Positions 36,150 through 47,700 of a DNA stretch of 64,000 bases are shown piece after piece. The notes beneath the pieces are model-generated. The model searched no databases. It was given only the letters and a program-made list of their open reading frames with translations, and was not told the origin of the DNA. Within the stretch, counting starts at the first letter, position 1, and every line of letters begins with the position of its first letter. The position numbers were made by a program, and so were the translations under genes. Origin of the DNA: Paraconiothyrium sp. Pb-2020 (Eukaryota; Ascomycota; Dothideomycetes; Pleosporales; Didymosphaeriaceae); NCBI GenBank assembly GCA_022419385.1, contig JAJUBI010000003.1, forward strand, positions 868,001-932,000, read 5' to 3'.

Positions 36150-39100
36150 TTGACCGGTGAGGGGCATACACCAAGTAGCAGCCTATCGAGTCGCGCCATG
36201 CAGTCAGTCTTCGAAAGCCACGAACTCGATTCCTCCAACTATGTAGTAGTCGTCCAGGCCATGAAAGCTGGACAGCAACTCTTAGGTAGTAAGTTTAATT
36301 ACCTTCTCGACGATCACTCACTTCGGGGTTCATCTGCACGGAATCCCATGGACCCCAAAATATACATATCGATCAAATGTAGAGATTGGAGGCTGGAAGC
36401 TCGGTTTGGCAGAGCCAAAAACTCAGTTCCGTGGACCATAGGTTCTGGCGACCAGGCAATGCTTGTTACTGCACTCAAAGATAGCCCGGCAAAGCATCGT
36501 GTGGTTCCTTCACGCACTAGGGCCCGTCCTTTTCGCACAATACTTGGGAGGTTTCGTGGATCGTCCTCCAGCACTCCTCGAATATCTGAACTACCTTCGT
36601 TATCCAAGGAACTCGCCGCGAATCAACATGACGCACACACACATAGTTCGTTCCAACAGCCTATCGGTGATGATAGGCCCGGCTTCCTCAATCCCCATAC
36701 GAACAATGTTCATGATATAAGCAATGTTATTACTAGTACACAAGAAGCATCGTCCTCCAGCACACCTCGTCCTCCTCTTATCCCTCGAATTCGAATATAT
36801 GAACTACCTTCGGTCTCCGGAGAACTCGCCGCGAATCAACATGGCGCACACACACATAGTTCGTTCCGACAGTCTATCGGTGGTGATAGGCCCGACTTCC
36901 TCAATCCGGTTACGAACAATGTTCGTGATGGAAGCAATGTGACTACTAGTAAGCAAGAAGCATCGTCCTCGGTTCCTAACGACCGCATGGTAAATCATCC
37001 GCCAAACCCTTCAATACTCCACCAGTGCGCGACGTCATACCAGGATGGAGAGCTGACTCAGTCAACACGTTCAAAGAGTCTCAAGAATCTCGCAGTGGTT
37101 GATGACCTCAGTATGTAACGAACAGGCCTATCTCATGGTCAACCACTCATTGAAACCGCAGAATCCCCACAAGCAAAGCCATATGCGGTGCAAGTGGACG
37201 TGAGGACCGCTCAAGGCCAACAGGTTCCGCAGGATACCTCAACATCGACCGGCGATCCTGCACTTGGCGATTACATGAGACCGATCCAGAATAACGAAGG
37301 ACATCTTAATCTGTCCCAATGTGCTGCGTTAGGTGTTCAACCTCTTGGTTTGCACAACGCTCCTGCGCACACTGAGTGTTCCAACAATTCTCAGTCCACG
37401 TTCAGACGATCTACATCATTCCCGGCCTCCAAACCTCTACCATCGAAGCCTCAGAGATTTCTGAAGCGATCATCCTCGGCTCCTCGCGGCCCCAGAGCAG
37501 AGATCAGTGACTCGACTACCACTAGCTTGAACATGTCACATGGAAAAGCGCATGAGCACTCAAGCGGGAACGAGGAGTACAGATGGAGGCCTTACAAATA
37601 CCAGGCTCTAAATCATAATATAGGGCAGGAGATCAGGCTGATAGAACTCCATGGAGGGCAGTCTAACGATCCCATTCGATGCGACATCATCCACGTGGAT
37701 CTCTTGAGCCAACCTGTGTATGAAGCCGTCTCTTACACCTGGGCCACGGAAGACGGAGATTCGCGGCTCACCAACATGATCATCGTGGGTGATCGCTACG
37801 TATCTGTAACACTGAACTGTTTATATGCTCTACGGCGCTTGCGCAAAGAGGATACTGCACGGATATTGTGGGTGGACGCCATCTCAATCAACCAAACAGA
37901 TGTCTCGGAAAGGAACCACCAGGTTGGATTAATGAGGGAGATATATTCCAATGCTTCGCATGTCTTGATCTACATCGGCGAATCAAACCGACAGTTCCAA
38001 GAAATCTTGAGCGGTGTATGGCAGAGGTATTATGAGAACACAGATGTTCTAGTTCGGGATCAATGGAAGTCCTTGGCTGGTCGTCTTGTCCTCCCAGAAG
38101 AAGAGTTGGTTTACGAACCAGGTCACAGACCTTTCTTTGAAACAGAGGATTTTGCAAAGTTACGGAGCTTTTTCTCTCGAAGATGATTCAGTCGTACGTC
38201 AATCCCTTCCTGGAAGCATTATTCGCAATTACTGCTGACATGACGCGCCGCGTAGGTGTTTGGGTGATTCAAGAGGTTGCCTTGGCTAAAAAGGCGATCA
38301 TGATTGCCGGTCAAGATGCACGTGTGTACGATCGAGAATTCTTGTACGACATGCGGAGGCGTTGCCGAGGACATAGCCTCGTGGTCCCTGGTCCTTTTCA
38401 GCTTGACCCTGGCGACTGTCAGAAGTTGGATTTGGTTGAAGCTCTGCATGGTGCAAGGAACTGTTCATCCACTGACCCGAGAGATAAGTTTTATGCCCTT
38501 CTAGGGCTGGCCGACGATGAGACTCGCTCTGCCATACCTATCGACTATTCCAAGACAGTTGAAGAAGTGTTTACACGGGGAGCAGCTGCATTGATCGTAC
38601 GAAACCAAAATCTCGCCATCTTGTCCTACGCCTTTTCCATTCCCGCAGTCTTGCATGACAGACACTCACTTCCTACGTGGGTTCCAGACTGGACAGATAA
38701 GGTCGCTTACCATCAGCTACCGCCGCAACTTGTCCACGATGAATGTGGGCCTTGGAAGTTCAAAACGCAGATGGAGACTATTTCTACCCCTGAGCAATTG
38801 CGAATGCCACCTCCAGATACTTCCTATCTCGTAATTCCGCCACTGTCGACACCATTCCCTTCCAAAGAGCCTTCACTGCTTCTAGTTCATGCCCACTGCA
38901 TTGGTCGTGTCAATGCGAACCCGATGATGAACGAATCTTTGAGATCTGCCCACGTGTTTGGTAATTGTGCGATGGGGCCCGTGAGCACGTCGTTGCCGAT
39001 ATGGCCATATTTCCTCCAGTGGATTCGCACCGCAATCGAAGGATCCCGATTCTATACAATTGACCGGAGAGTTCATCGGCACGATTTGCGAGCATTCTGT

Positions 39101-39769
39101 GCGGACTTGCAACAGCGTTGGCATGGTAGTGTGATCTTCCAAGCCGGAGTATTACCTGCAGTGAGTCCAAAGCATTCTGTCAACGAAGGCGACAGCGTCT
39201 GGATTGTGAACGGTTGTCGGACGCCCTTGATCTTGACGCGTTCTAACAACTCGAAAGAGCAAGAATCTGGTGGTAGGAGTAGTATCGAAAAGGAGAACTA
39301 TGAGGATCCTGGTAAAGGTCGAACCAAGATGTTTGAGATCATGACGCATCAAGAAACGGCAACAGGAGATGTGGCCGAGGGCTCAATTGCATACGAGTCT
39401 CACAAACATATTTCAAGAGAAGGGCAGCATGGCCCGAAAGGGAACCTACCCCAACACCTGATTGTGGATCAACATCGCGAACAAGAGCAACGTACGAGGT
39501 CCGTCCCGGCTAAGACCAGGGAGGGCACCAAAGAAGAGGTGACCAACGCACAGCACTCCGAATCTCAAGATCTAGTCGTTCTTGCGTCGAAATTGAGAAA
39601 AGCGGAGGCGCGACCAGATCTCATGGAGACGTACAGGATTGTTGGTCCATGCTACCTATTTGGGCTGAAAGATCTTGACTGTTGGACTCCTGGATCTTCG
39701 AAAAGGCCGCTGGATTTCGACCCGTTCCGCGTCATGAAGGGCAAGTCAGAGGTCATTGGCATCGTCTAA
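36150..39769 (+). pseudogene. Large HET-domain gene interrupted by an in-frame TGA
   Basis: Exons 36150-37110, 37162-38193 and 38256-39769 join in phase to 1169 codons, with one TGA at 38184-38186 (codon 662). The first ~320 residues are Ser-rich and contain a tandem duplication. HET motifs are YEAVSYTWATEDG, LWVDAISINQTD, then FFSRR-stop-FSR joined by the intron to VWVIQEVALAKKA, and STDPRDKFYALLGLADDE. The stop sits where relatives usually have Trp, so TGG to TGA is the simplest change. The HET fold continues normally after it, and the last exon is open for 504 codons. Readthrough, a sequencing error or a recent null allele are the options. No upstream GT donor would skip the stop in frame. 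If real, the product is truncated at 661 aa. Confidence 0.75.
36561..36962 (+). repeat. In-frame tandem duplication inside the HET gene
   Basis: Two adjacent copies, 36561-36749 (189 bp) and 36750-36962 (213 bp), start with TCGTCCTCCAGCAC and encode 63 and 71 residues. They share ELAANQH, AHTHSSF and FLNP motifs. The second copy has about 24 extra bases (8 codons), so both stay in frame. A partial third start (TCGTCCTC) follows at 36963. Confidence 0.85.
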
Positions 39770-39991
39770 GGAGAACTGAGCTAGTTGCTAATCATTTGAC
39801 TCGCTGGGAAGTTGCAGCCTTACAATATCTCAAGCCCTGTGCGCCAAAACGTTCGCAACCAACTTGGGCATGATTGTCGCCATCTCCAGAGAAGGTTCTC
39901 AAGTACTTGGTCAGATCCACCCAGGTAAACATCCTTTTGGGGATACAATACAATTCACACAAGTTACATCGCTTACGCATGTGCTGCTTTC

Positions 39992-40639
39992 GTGTCATCG
40001 TTACTCATGCCTATGGTACCTTTTCTGCAAGGAGTAACTAAAAGTGGGGCCCGGACCCTTGGTGGCCTAAGGTGGCAGTGCAGGGTACCGAATCCCGGCG
40101 TTAAATATCGAAGGCTGCCATCTCGCGCGCTGCGAACCTCTGCTCACACTAGCAGCAACATGACGAAAATGACGAATGAAACGATGAAATCCAGAGGAGG
40201 AGAAGAAAAAGGACCCGAAAAGCCCGAAACAACTGCGAAATCGGAATTAGCAGACGAGTCGATAGAACCAAAAGAAGACAGAAAACCCGCCAAGGAATCA
40301 TACGACGATTACATCAAAGCACTTCCCCCACCCTTCTGGGAGACGAAAAGACCGCCACGATCCTCTGAGTCTGGTAATACTCCTCCATCGAGAAGTCAGC
40401 AGGATCGATCAGCGCAGGAGATCGCAGCCAGTATCAACGCAGTATGCGCTCCAATGAGCGCGGCAGACCGCGAAGAAGACGCGAGAAGGAGCTCGAGGAC
40501 GATGCGCGAGCGCTGGAAAGATTGGAAGAGTAAGAAGGAGAGGAAACACTCAGAACCGGATCTACGACCAATGGAGCGCGGTAGCCGTGCTCGGCTCAAT
40601 GTATTCGGGTCCGTAGTTACCGACAAGAAAGGGAGATGA
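39992..40639 (+). CDS. Hypothetical protein, possible mitochondrial presequence (215 aa)
   Basis: Single-exon frame with no recognised domain. The first ~55 residues are Arg/Ser/Ala-rich without acids and contain RALRTSAHTSS, a plausible mitochondrial processing site. The rest is highly charged. SYDDYIKALPPPFWETKR is an island of order and is followed by a basic, helical C-terminus (TMRERWKDWKSKKERK). It lies 222 bp after the HET gene on the same strand. It is likely real because composition and start context are good, but the function is unknown. Confidence 0.6.
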   Translation: MSSLLMPMVPFLQGVTKSGARTLGGLRWQCRVPNPGVKYRRLPSRALRTSAHTSSNMTKMTNETMKSRGGEEKGPEKPETTAKSELADESIEPKEDRKPAKESYDDYIKALPPPFWETKRPPRSSESGNTPPSRSQQDRSAQEIAASINAVCAPMSAADREEDARRSSRTMRERWKDWKSKKERKHSEPDLRPMERGSRARLNVFGSVVTDKKGR

Positions 40640-41121
40640 GGAGCTAATGTATCAACTTGGAATCAACTTTTTTATCGCTACTTTCCCATTTAATTTTTTA
40701 TTCAAATTCTTCTTCAAGTAATCTTCCGACTCTTTTCTTCTCTCCTAATATCTTTTAGCTCTTCTAATTATGGAGTAGTGCCTTCTTACAAAGGTGTCTT
40801 GTAGACCTAATGCCACAGTGGTTGACAAATGTGCTAGCCGCCCAATACCACGACAATTATGTGGTCGGAGAAGATTGTCCAACCCCTACCTATCAGCTGT
40901 GGCCACGTGCACGAATCTCTCAAAGCAGATGGCCAAGGCCGGTGTAACGTGGTTGTCCAATCATGGCCAAACTCCCAAAATGATAACAATTCCTGCTGTA
41001 AAGTAGCTTGCCGAGGCGCAGACCTAAATACTACAAAAGTGAGGCACCACGCAGCCTGCTCGAAGGACATGTATATTATGCCTACGCCTCATATCCACTA
41101 CGACAGCTGTTCTTAAGCATC
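40640..41121. other. Intergenic spacer
   Basis: This 482-bp spacer begins with a T-rich 3' flank and contains the 5' flank of the BTB-like gene. The frame upstream of 41122 is open back to 41008 but lacks coding composition. Confidence 0.4.
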
Positions 41122-42483
41122 ATGCCGTTAGTTATACATGAGATCGACCCTTTTGCAGATACAGTTATCGTACTTAAGAGTCCCTGTAGAAACTTCGCCC
41201 CATGGGACGAAACTCTCACGCTCTCCAATACTGATTCTCCCGAGCCAGAAGAGGAACCACCGATATGGAATCAATCTTCGGAGGGCGAGCAGTCTGGTAG
41301 GAAACTGTCAAAGAAGGAGAAGAAAGCTCAAAAGCGCGTCCGAGCTTCCCGTAACAGCGCCGGCCCGAGCATTCTAGAGGATAACGGCGAGCGTGTTGAG
41401 CCTTCCAATGGAGCCTCTTCTGAAGGACAAGAGCTTTTCCACGATCCGGGACCAGCACCAACAGTGGACGGCGGGGTTGAAAACTCCACCGTCGAACCAC
41501 CTGAACCCGCCTTCGAGCCGATCAAGCCCGAGGGTGACGAGATTCACTATCGTGTCTCGTCTCGTCACTTAATGCTAGCCTCCGATTGGTTTAGGCGCAC
41601 ACTGACAAGAGAGGAGTTCATCGAAGCCTCGAAAGATCCATCAGACGATCGGTATCATATCTCAGCTAGCGATTGGGACGAAGAAGCTCTCCTCATTCTC
41701 CTGAATATCTTCCACGTCCGAACACGCCGGATCCCAGCTACCGTAAGCTTGGAGATGCTCGCAAAGATAGCAGTGCTTGTTGACTACTACGAGCTTGAAA
41801 ACGCAGAGGTGATGGAGCGTGACGTCAGGGACTGGATTGCCCATGTGAGGCGTAGTTTTCCGGTCCCAGATTCCTACTGCCGAGACCTAATGTTGTGGAT
41901 CTGCATCTCGCGAGTATTTCACATGAGCGAAGAATTCGAGAAAGCGACGGCTGTAGCGATCAAAAGGAGTGAAGGTTGGATCCAAACCTTGGGCCTGCCG
42001 ATCCACGAAGGAATTACATGTACGCCTGCGACTTGTATCCGCGGAAATCACGATTGCTGACTCTGATTAGCCAGAATAGACCGTAGTCGATGCAGTGCTC
42101 TTGAGTACATTATTTCGGCATTGCACAGCTTACTAGAGGTCTATAGAGACTTGGACTATACCTGCTCTGAAGACTCATCCTACTCCTTCCAATGTGGAGC
42201 TTTTCTTCTTGGTGCCTTGATGAAATATACGGACAGGTGGGGTTACCTTTCGCCTCGGCCAGAAAGTCCGTTTATGGGATTCAGTCTCAACAGAATCTGC
42301 CATAGGGGCCGTGTAACAGAGAAGCCAACCTGGTGGCATAAAACCAGCCACTACAACCCTTTCAAAGGATTCAGGGATGAACAGTTTGTGGCTCACCCGT
42401 GCAGCCTAGATTCCAAGATCGATGAATTGGTTCACGATGTCAGGCCTAAAATGGAAGGATTGAAGTTGCAGGACTTCCTGTAA
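41122..42483 (+). CDS. BTB/POZ-like domain protein
   Basis: Two exons (41122-42019, 42071-42483; intron GTACGC...ATTAG) give 436 aa. The pattern fits the fungal BTB/POZ-like family. The start MPLVIHEIDPFADTVIVLK is followed by a Lys-rich linker. Next come YRVSSRHLMLASDWFRRTL, where relatives have the buried helix after the first BTB strand, and ALLILLNIFHVRTRRIP with LAKIAVLVDYYELENA, the usual BTB end helices. The C-terminal region after the intron has conserved aromatic residues (WGYLSPRPESPFMG) but no domain I know. BTB proteins often bind cullin-3; that role is not shown here. I chose the ATG at 41122 over an upstream one at 41008 because it opens directly onto the conserved part. Confidence 0.75.
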
Positions 42484-45084
42484 AACGGTCGGGTTCCAAA
42501 AAGTTGATACACAGTCTAAGTTTCAGGTATTATAAGATGGGGTGTTCCTTTGTATGTGGCTTGTTCTCACAGTCTCTGATGTTTTCGCTCATCAACGGAT
42601 TAGATAATAATGCGAATATACAACTCATTCGTTTTTGTGGAGCAAACCCTAGAATCTTCTTCACTTACCGAACCACGTTTTGGTATTTCGCCACTCGAAC
42701 TCTGTTAGGTGTACAGAAACGATGAATAAAGCAGATGGCTCTGAACTATTTCACAGGTTTATCATTCTTGATCAGCTTGGCTTCTGTATCGTTCTTACTA
42801 CGGTCATTAACGGCAGGTGCGAAGAAGCTTGCACGGTATACCTTCTGATAATTTTGACAGAATCGTGCAGATTGTTTCGAGACTGTGCTCCAACTTTTGA
42901 ATGGACTCATTGCCATCTTCCCATCTTCCCCTGTTCACAGCCAGCATGAAATTCAGCGAAACGCCGACTTGGGGTTCTCTTCGACACAGAGCGCTAGTAC
43001 GTGGTTCGTCTCATCCTTCGTATCGGAGACGAAAGCCAATGTTCTAGCCGAGTCTCACCCCTGGGTAAAGGATAATAGATGACTCTCGTGGCGGATTAGA
43101 TGCTCCTTGGCCTTTTTCGAGAAGGTGGAACTGGCACTACATGGAGGAGATAGAGCAAGGTGATTTTCTCAGCACAAATCACTGCGGGCGATGGAGAGCT
43201 GGTGAGCATATCCGGCAGGAAGTAATATGAGCCACCAAAGATTGTGTGAGGGTAGCAATAGGCTGAAGGAACATCATTAGCATTCCCGTCGCGCAGGCTT
43301 ACGACTAGATGTGGAGGTCTGACTAGCGCGGCACTGTTGTATAATAAGCATACGCTGACTTCCAGAACGTACGCTGACCTATCAACGGAAGGCACAATCA
43401 CTTCGGGGCATAAAAGTGGTATGTCCAAAAGTCGCTGTAACCAATGGAGCTCTTCCTCACGATCTTGACTCTGAATTCGGAATTTTCCTGTGATCTGACG
43501 CGTTGTAAGACAATCGCTGGGGATTGTAACTTGCTACATCAGACGGCCTTCAGAATTATTGAAAACGCCTCAATTTTGGTAGATGGGTGAATCGATGCCT
43601 GGAGGTTGCGCAAGTAACGGCCTCTCCCTATCATTGCATATGTACGATTGTCCAAGAACCGCACTACGAGATGACACATATATGAGGGATACGAGGCGGC
43701 CTGTGTTGCTTGCACCGCTCTCAAAGCTCGAGTGCTTATCTGATACCTGCAGAGCAGAGCTTCAGTCTAGAGTTGTAAGTGAGTGATTCCCTGGCACAGT
43801 TCTTCGTGAATTTTCAAAAGGTGCAGAAATCTCAGTGCTTCTATTTCTGTTCTTTCTAAGCTCTTAAGGGGGTGAGATTTCGGCTCAATAATAAAGGTGG
43901 GTGACCAAGCGTCCGCAGCCGCACTTTTACCTACAGCCAGGCAACGCACCGCACCTAAAGGTTCGAGATCCAAGGGCCGCAGGCGGTTGACTTAGGAACT
44001 TCGAAATATGCATTGCCGTTTTTTTTTAGCGCCTGAGTATGCAGTGTGCCCTTGCCGTCATCCGGTATGCAGATTTCTCGGCTGCCAAAAAGGAGCAAAA
44101 GAACATGGGAGCACATTGCCCATGAGAAACCCCAGTCGTTTAGTGGTTTACTTCTGTTGTCGTATGTGTGAATCGAACTCAAGCAAGTGACGTACCTGTT
44201 GACCGCCGAAGCTAACCCAATCCACCACGTACCGCAGGCCTTGCACCATTGGTACTTGAAGGCCTCAACCATATAATATATATAGTTGTAAAGAACTGAG
44301 AATATAACTTTGTAGGGGCTGGAAGAAACGAGAAAATGAGGTGGGGGAGAGGCTGCCTTCACTTGTTTACATGGCGACTTGGTGTGGGCTCGGTTGGGCG
44401 TTGACGAGGCAGGAGGTACAGTCACCCTCCACTGGAGTTACACGTCGAGGTAGCTAGCGTGTATTCGATAGACCTCATCCCAAGACCCTATCGAGCTTGT
44501 GGCGAGCATACAACTTTGACAGGGCTTGCCTTGTATCTTTAGGGGGCATCCTGCCTCTCAAACAGGGTGCGAGAACAATCAATGCATATATTAGGGTCGG
44601 CAGCACCCTAAAAGCATGTATGACCCGTATGTTGTTGTCGGGCACCTTACATAGCCATGGCCTTTGCATCCCTATCTTGAGACCGATTGCAGGTGCGGAG
44701 AGACATGCGAGGTTTCCTCTCTGTCTAGTATGGCCTAAGCGCCTTTTCATGTTCTTGGCTCATGTTGAAATTTGATGATGACCACGCATACATGCAGCAG
44801 AGGCTGGCCTTGCTCGCACCTTTGCTGGCCCAGTGGATATGGCGTCGCAACAGTCATTGGCATGCTAGCTATGCCAAATTTGGACGGATCGGGCGAGGGC
44901 TCATATAGGCAACCTGTTTGCAGTGCATTCAACTTTGGTAGCAAGTGAATGACGGCCATGGTGTTCTTCGCCATCCTTTGCTCAACTCGCCGCCTTGCGC
45001 TCCCCCCTCACCCGCACCCCAACCACCACGACTGCCAACCACCACCGATACGACAGGTCTCTTGCGACAAGCACCTTCTCGTAT
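42484..45084. other. Gene-poor stretch at the start of the repeat island
   Basis: In these 2.6 kb no frame is convincing. The longest (156 codons, minus, 44425-43955) has no domain, signal peptide or splice partner. No terminal repeats of a transposon were seen. Confidence 0.4.
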
Positions 45085-45660
45085 GGCAGATTGTTATTGT
45101 CGAAGGCGGAGTAGCTTCTGCCGCAGGACGCCCTCGACGCGGCACCCTGGCGGTGATTGCGGGCCCACCGCGGAGGAAGAGATACCCAGGGCGGCTTCGT
45201 ACCCAAGGCGCCTCCTTCAGGGGGGCTCCTTCAGCAAGAGCAAGGTCGCAGGAAGCACATCTATGAGGGTATTGCCCGACTGCACCCGTCCTCGAACACG
45301 GTACGTCCTGAGACACCCCCGACGCAGCACCCTGGCGGCGACTGCGGGCCCGCCGCGGAGGAAGAAATACCTAGGGCGACTTCGTACACTAAGGCGCCAC
45401 TTTCAGCAGAAGCAGAATCGCAGGAGACACAGCTATAAGGGAATTGCCCGACTGCAGCTGTCGTCGAACAAGGTATGTCTTGAGACAACCCCGATGCGGC
45501 ACCTCAGCGGCGATTGCGGGCCTGCTGGAGGGGAAGAAACACCTGGGGTAGCTTCGTACACCAGGACGCCTCCTTCGGCAAAAGTAGGACCATAGGGAGA
45601 CACGGAGGTGAGCGGCTTGCCTGACTGCAGCCATCCTCGAACAAAGTACGTCGAAAGATA
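45085..45660. repeat. Degenerate tandem array, period about 172-185 bp
   Basis: About three and a half copies. The marker GCGGCACC(C/T)...GGCGG(T/C)GA(T/C)TGCGGGCC occurs near 45139, 45324 and 45496. CGACTGCA..CGTCCTCGAACA..GTACGTC closes each unit. Copies differ at many bases and by small indels, so frames open by chance on both strands. Confidence 0.75.
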
Positions 45661-46586
45661 CCACCGTGGTTGATCCAATGGCCAGCATGCCAGACATAAC
45701 GCAAGGCGAAAACCATGCTTTTCATTGCCTGCGCGGCCATAACTTATTGCGCTTACAATCCTGCTAACAAGCATGATAGGTGCGAGGCTGCGCATCGCCG
45801 CGAGCTTGCTGAGCATCGACCGTAGCGCGGACGGACGGCCGTACCACCACGGCACCTCCTACAACCGACCATGGCGAGGTCTTCGATCATGCCAGAGACG
45901 GAACTCTACGAACGCGTCGGGACACCCCAATCCCCAACGAGACCGGATGCACGTGACGAAGCGGAAGGGCTCAGGGTCCCTCGAAGACGGCATTAGAAAC
46001 GCTGGGCCCAGGAGACAATATCCACAGAGGCAGGCGCTATGGTCGCTATGTTACAGTACACCCCAAGGCAGGTAGTCATCTCTTGCTTCCTGGATTTGCG
46101 TGCCGGACTTTTTGCAACCACATAGGCCTTGGGGTCAACCGCGCATATTATCGATCCGAATCGGGAAAATTATAAGCTTGGGTCCGTCTCCCAGATTTCA
46201 TTGTCCTTCAGCCAGGCGTGCGGTGTGCTGCTCGCACTACTGGGCATTGAGCCGCCGAACCGCAAGGCTTGATGCACACATTATCATCTGAAATAACGAT
46301 GGCGACTTCGATCTGCATCCTGGATCGCCTCCCGTTTCGCAGGCGGGGCGGGCACGGTGGTCGTCGTGGAATTGTAAGTACTCTGGTGTATAATTTCCTC
46401 GCGCGCGGTCCGACTTTGCATTCGCGTCCACAACCAGGACTAACGCTTGTGCCAGGGTGCCAATGATAAGATCCACTTCTTTGCTCGGAAGGCGCTCAAG
46501 CATATATTGCCATGTCGATTTGACGTCAAATTCAGCCTAACACAATCGAGCGGCAACGGCGGCCCTACCCAAGGGTATCATAAAGA
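45661..46586. other. No gene seen
   Basis: About 0.9 kb with only short unrelated frames on both strands. Confidence 0.35.
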
Positions 46587-47700
46587 ATGTCGAAAGAAGT
46601 ACCAAAGAAGCCGGTCCCGGGAGAAGTACAAAAACGATGGTTCATGACCGCTACATGGCATCCATTGGCGACATATATTGTGCGGGAAGGATTCCCTCAG
46701 AAAGCAATGGCGACTGGAACTGCCCATTGGTACCGCAACTTCGACTTTGATACTCTACACCGCCTCGCTATCAAGCGCAAGATCATCATCGACATCTCTG
46801 AGTTCATCGGTAAGTCTTTGCCTATGAGTACTTCGACAGGCGTTCTGACCTCGGAACAGACACCAACCTGGACTTCAGGTACACGCAGGGCTGGCCAGGG
46901 GCTCGACATTCCGATGCCCCTCCCACCGGGCGCTGTCTGTGGCAACGTCCACAAGCTCGAAGTCGACTTCGTAAACGCCCATAAGTTCGTGAACATGGAC
47001 TGCACAGGGTTTGAAAAGACTATCATAGGGTCCTGGTGGCGGTGAACGCTACTTCCGCAAGAGAGTAAAAGGCCTACAGTTCGGGACGCCGCCTATCATG
47101 GCCTAGTTCCTCAACCTCATCAACTGCCCGTCTTCGTCAACGAGATTGACGCTTCGAGCCGCGACTTCATATCTCGCTACGTCCTGGTTCAGTTGATCCC
47201 AGACGGCAATCGCGACATCGAGGCTGGAACAGCGCGTGCTCACGACACTATATGTGGAGGACTTCAGCACCAGTCCTATCAAAGCGAAGTATCGTGAAGA
47301 GGAATAGACGATCGCAGGACCAGTTCCGCTCGAAAAGCTTTCAGATGATTTAGCGCCACTATCGACAGGCCGACAACGCCCCGAAGAAGCCATATTCACT
47401 GACGGTGGTCGACGTCTTTCTCTAATCCACGAAAGCTCATAGATGCTTGACCCGTCACTCGGTAGTCTGCGCCCGCCCCTTGTGCCGTGTCGAACGATTT
47501 CAAGATTGAGAATGTCGGTGCGACTGGTTCGGACTGGACGTGTATTGTTGTCTATAGCGCTGAGGATCTGTTGACGGGTGATGGCAGAACCAAGGAGAGC
47601 CATGCGGCTGACATATGCCGAAGTATTCTCAAGGTTTCAAGAAGACGGGATAAGAGCATACTCTGGAGCCCAGATTAAAGCCAAGGGACATAGTCGTGGT
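46587..47700 (+). pseudogene. Decayed protein-like stretch
   Basis: Protein-like text on plus begins with SKEVPKKPVPGEVQKRW at 46587, a candidate intron 46810-46859 (GTAAGT...AACAG), then DTNLDFRYTQGWPG. Later segments look coding in other frames: VCGNVHKLEVDFVNAHKFV around 46940, PVFVNEIDASSRDFISRYVL around 47130 and AIFTDGGRRLSL around 47390. No single splice model keeps them together without stops. I therefore read this as the wreck of one gene of unknown family, perhaps with a missing intron or two. A 166-codon minus-strand frame (47603-47103) is likely its antisense shadow. Confidence 0.3.

Noticed and set aside
38183..39769. Separate HET gene starting at the Met at 38183
   Set aside because: It would start in the middle of the HET domain. 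The better reading is one gene with an internal TGA and an intron at 38194-38255.
43955..43985. GGTTCGAGATCC, resembling a tRNA B box
   Set aside because: The spacing of the box is off by one base and no matching A box or cloverleaf could be drawn upstream.
43955..44425. 156-codon minus-strand frame with a Cys/Trp-rich centre
   Set aside because: No signal peptide, no domain, and no neighbour or splice site that supports it.
47103..47603. 166-codon minus-strand frame in the repeat island
   Set aside because: No family signal, and the plus strand in the same place has better protein-like composition in pieces. Kept only as a shadow of the decayed gene.
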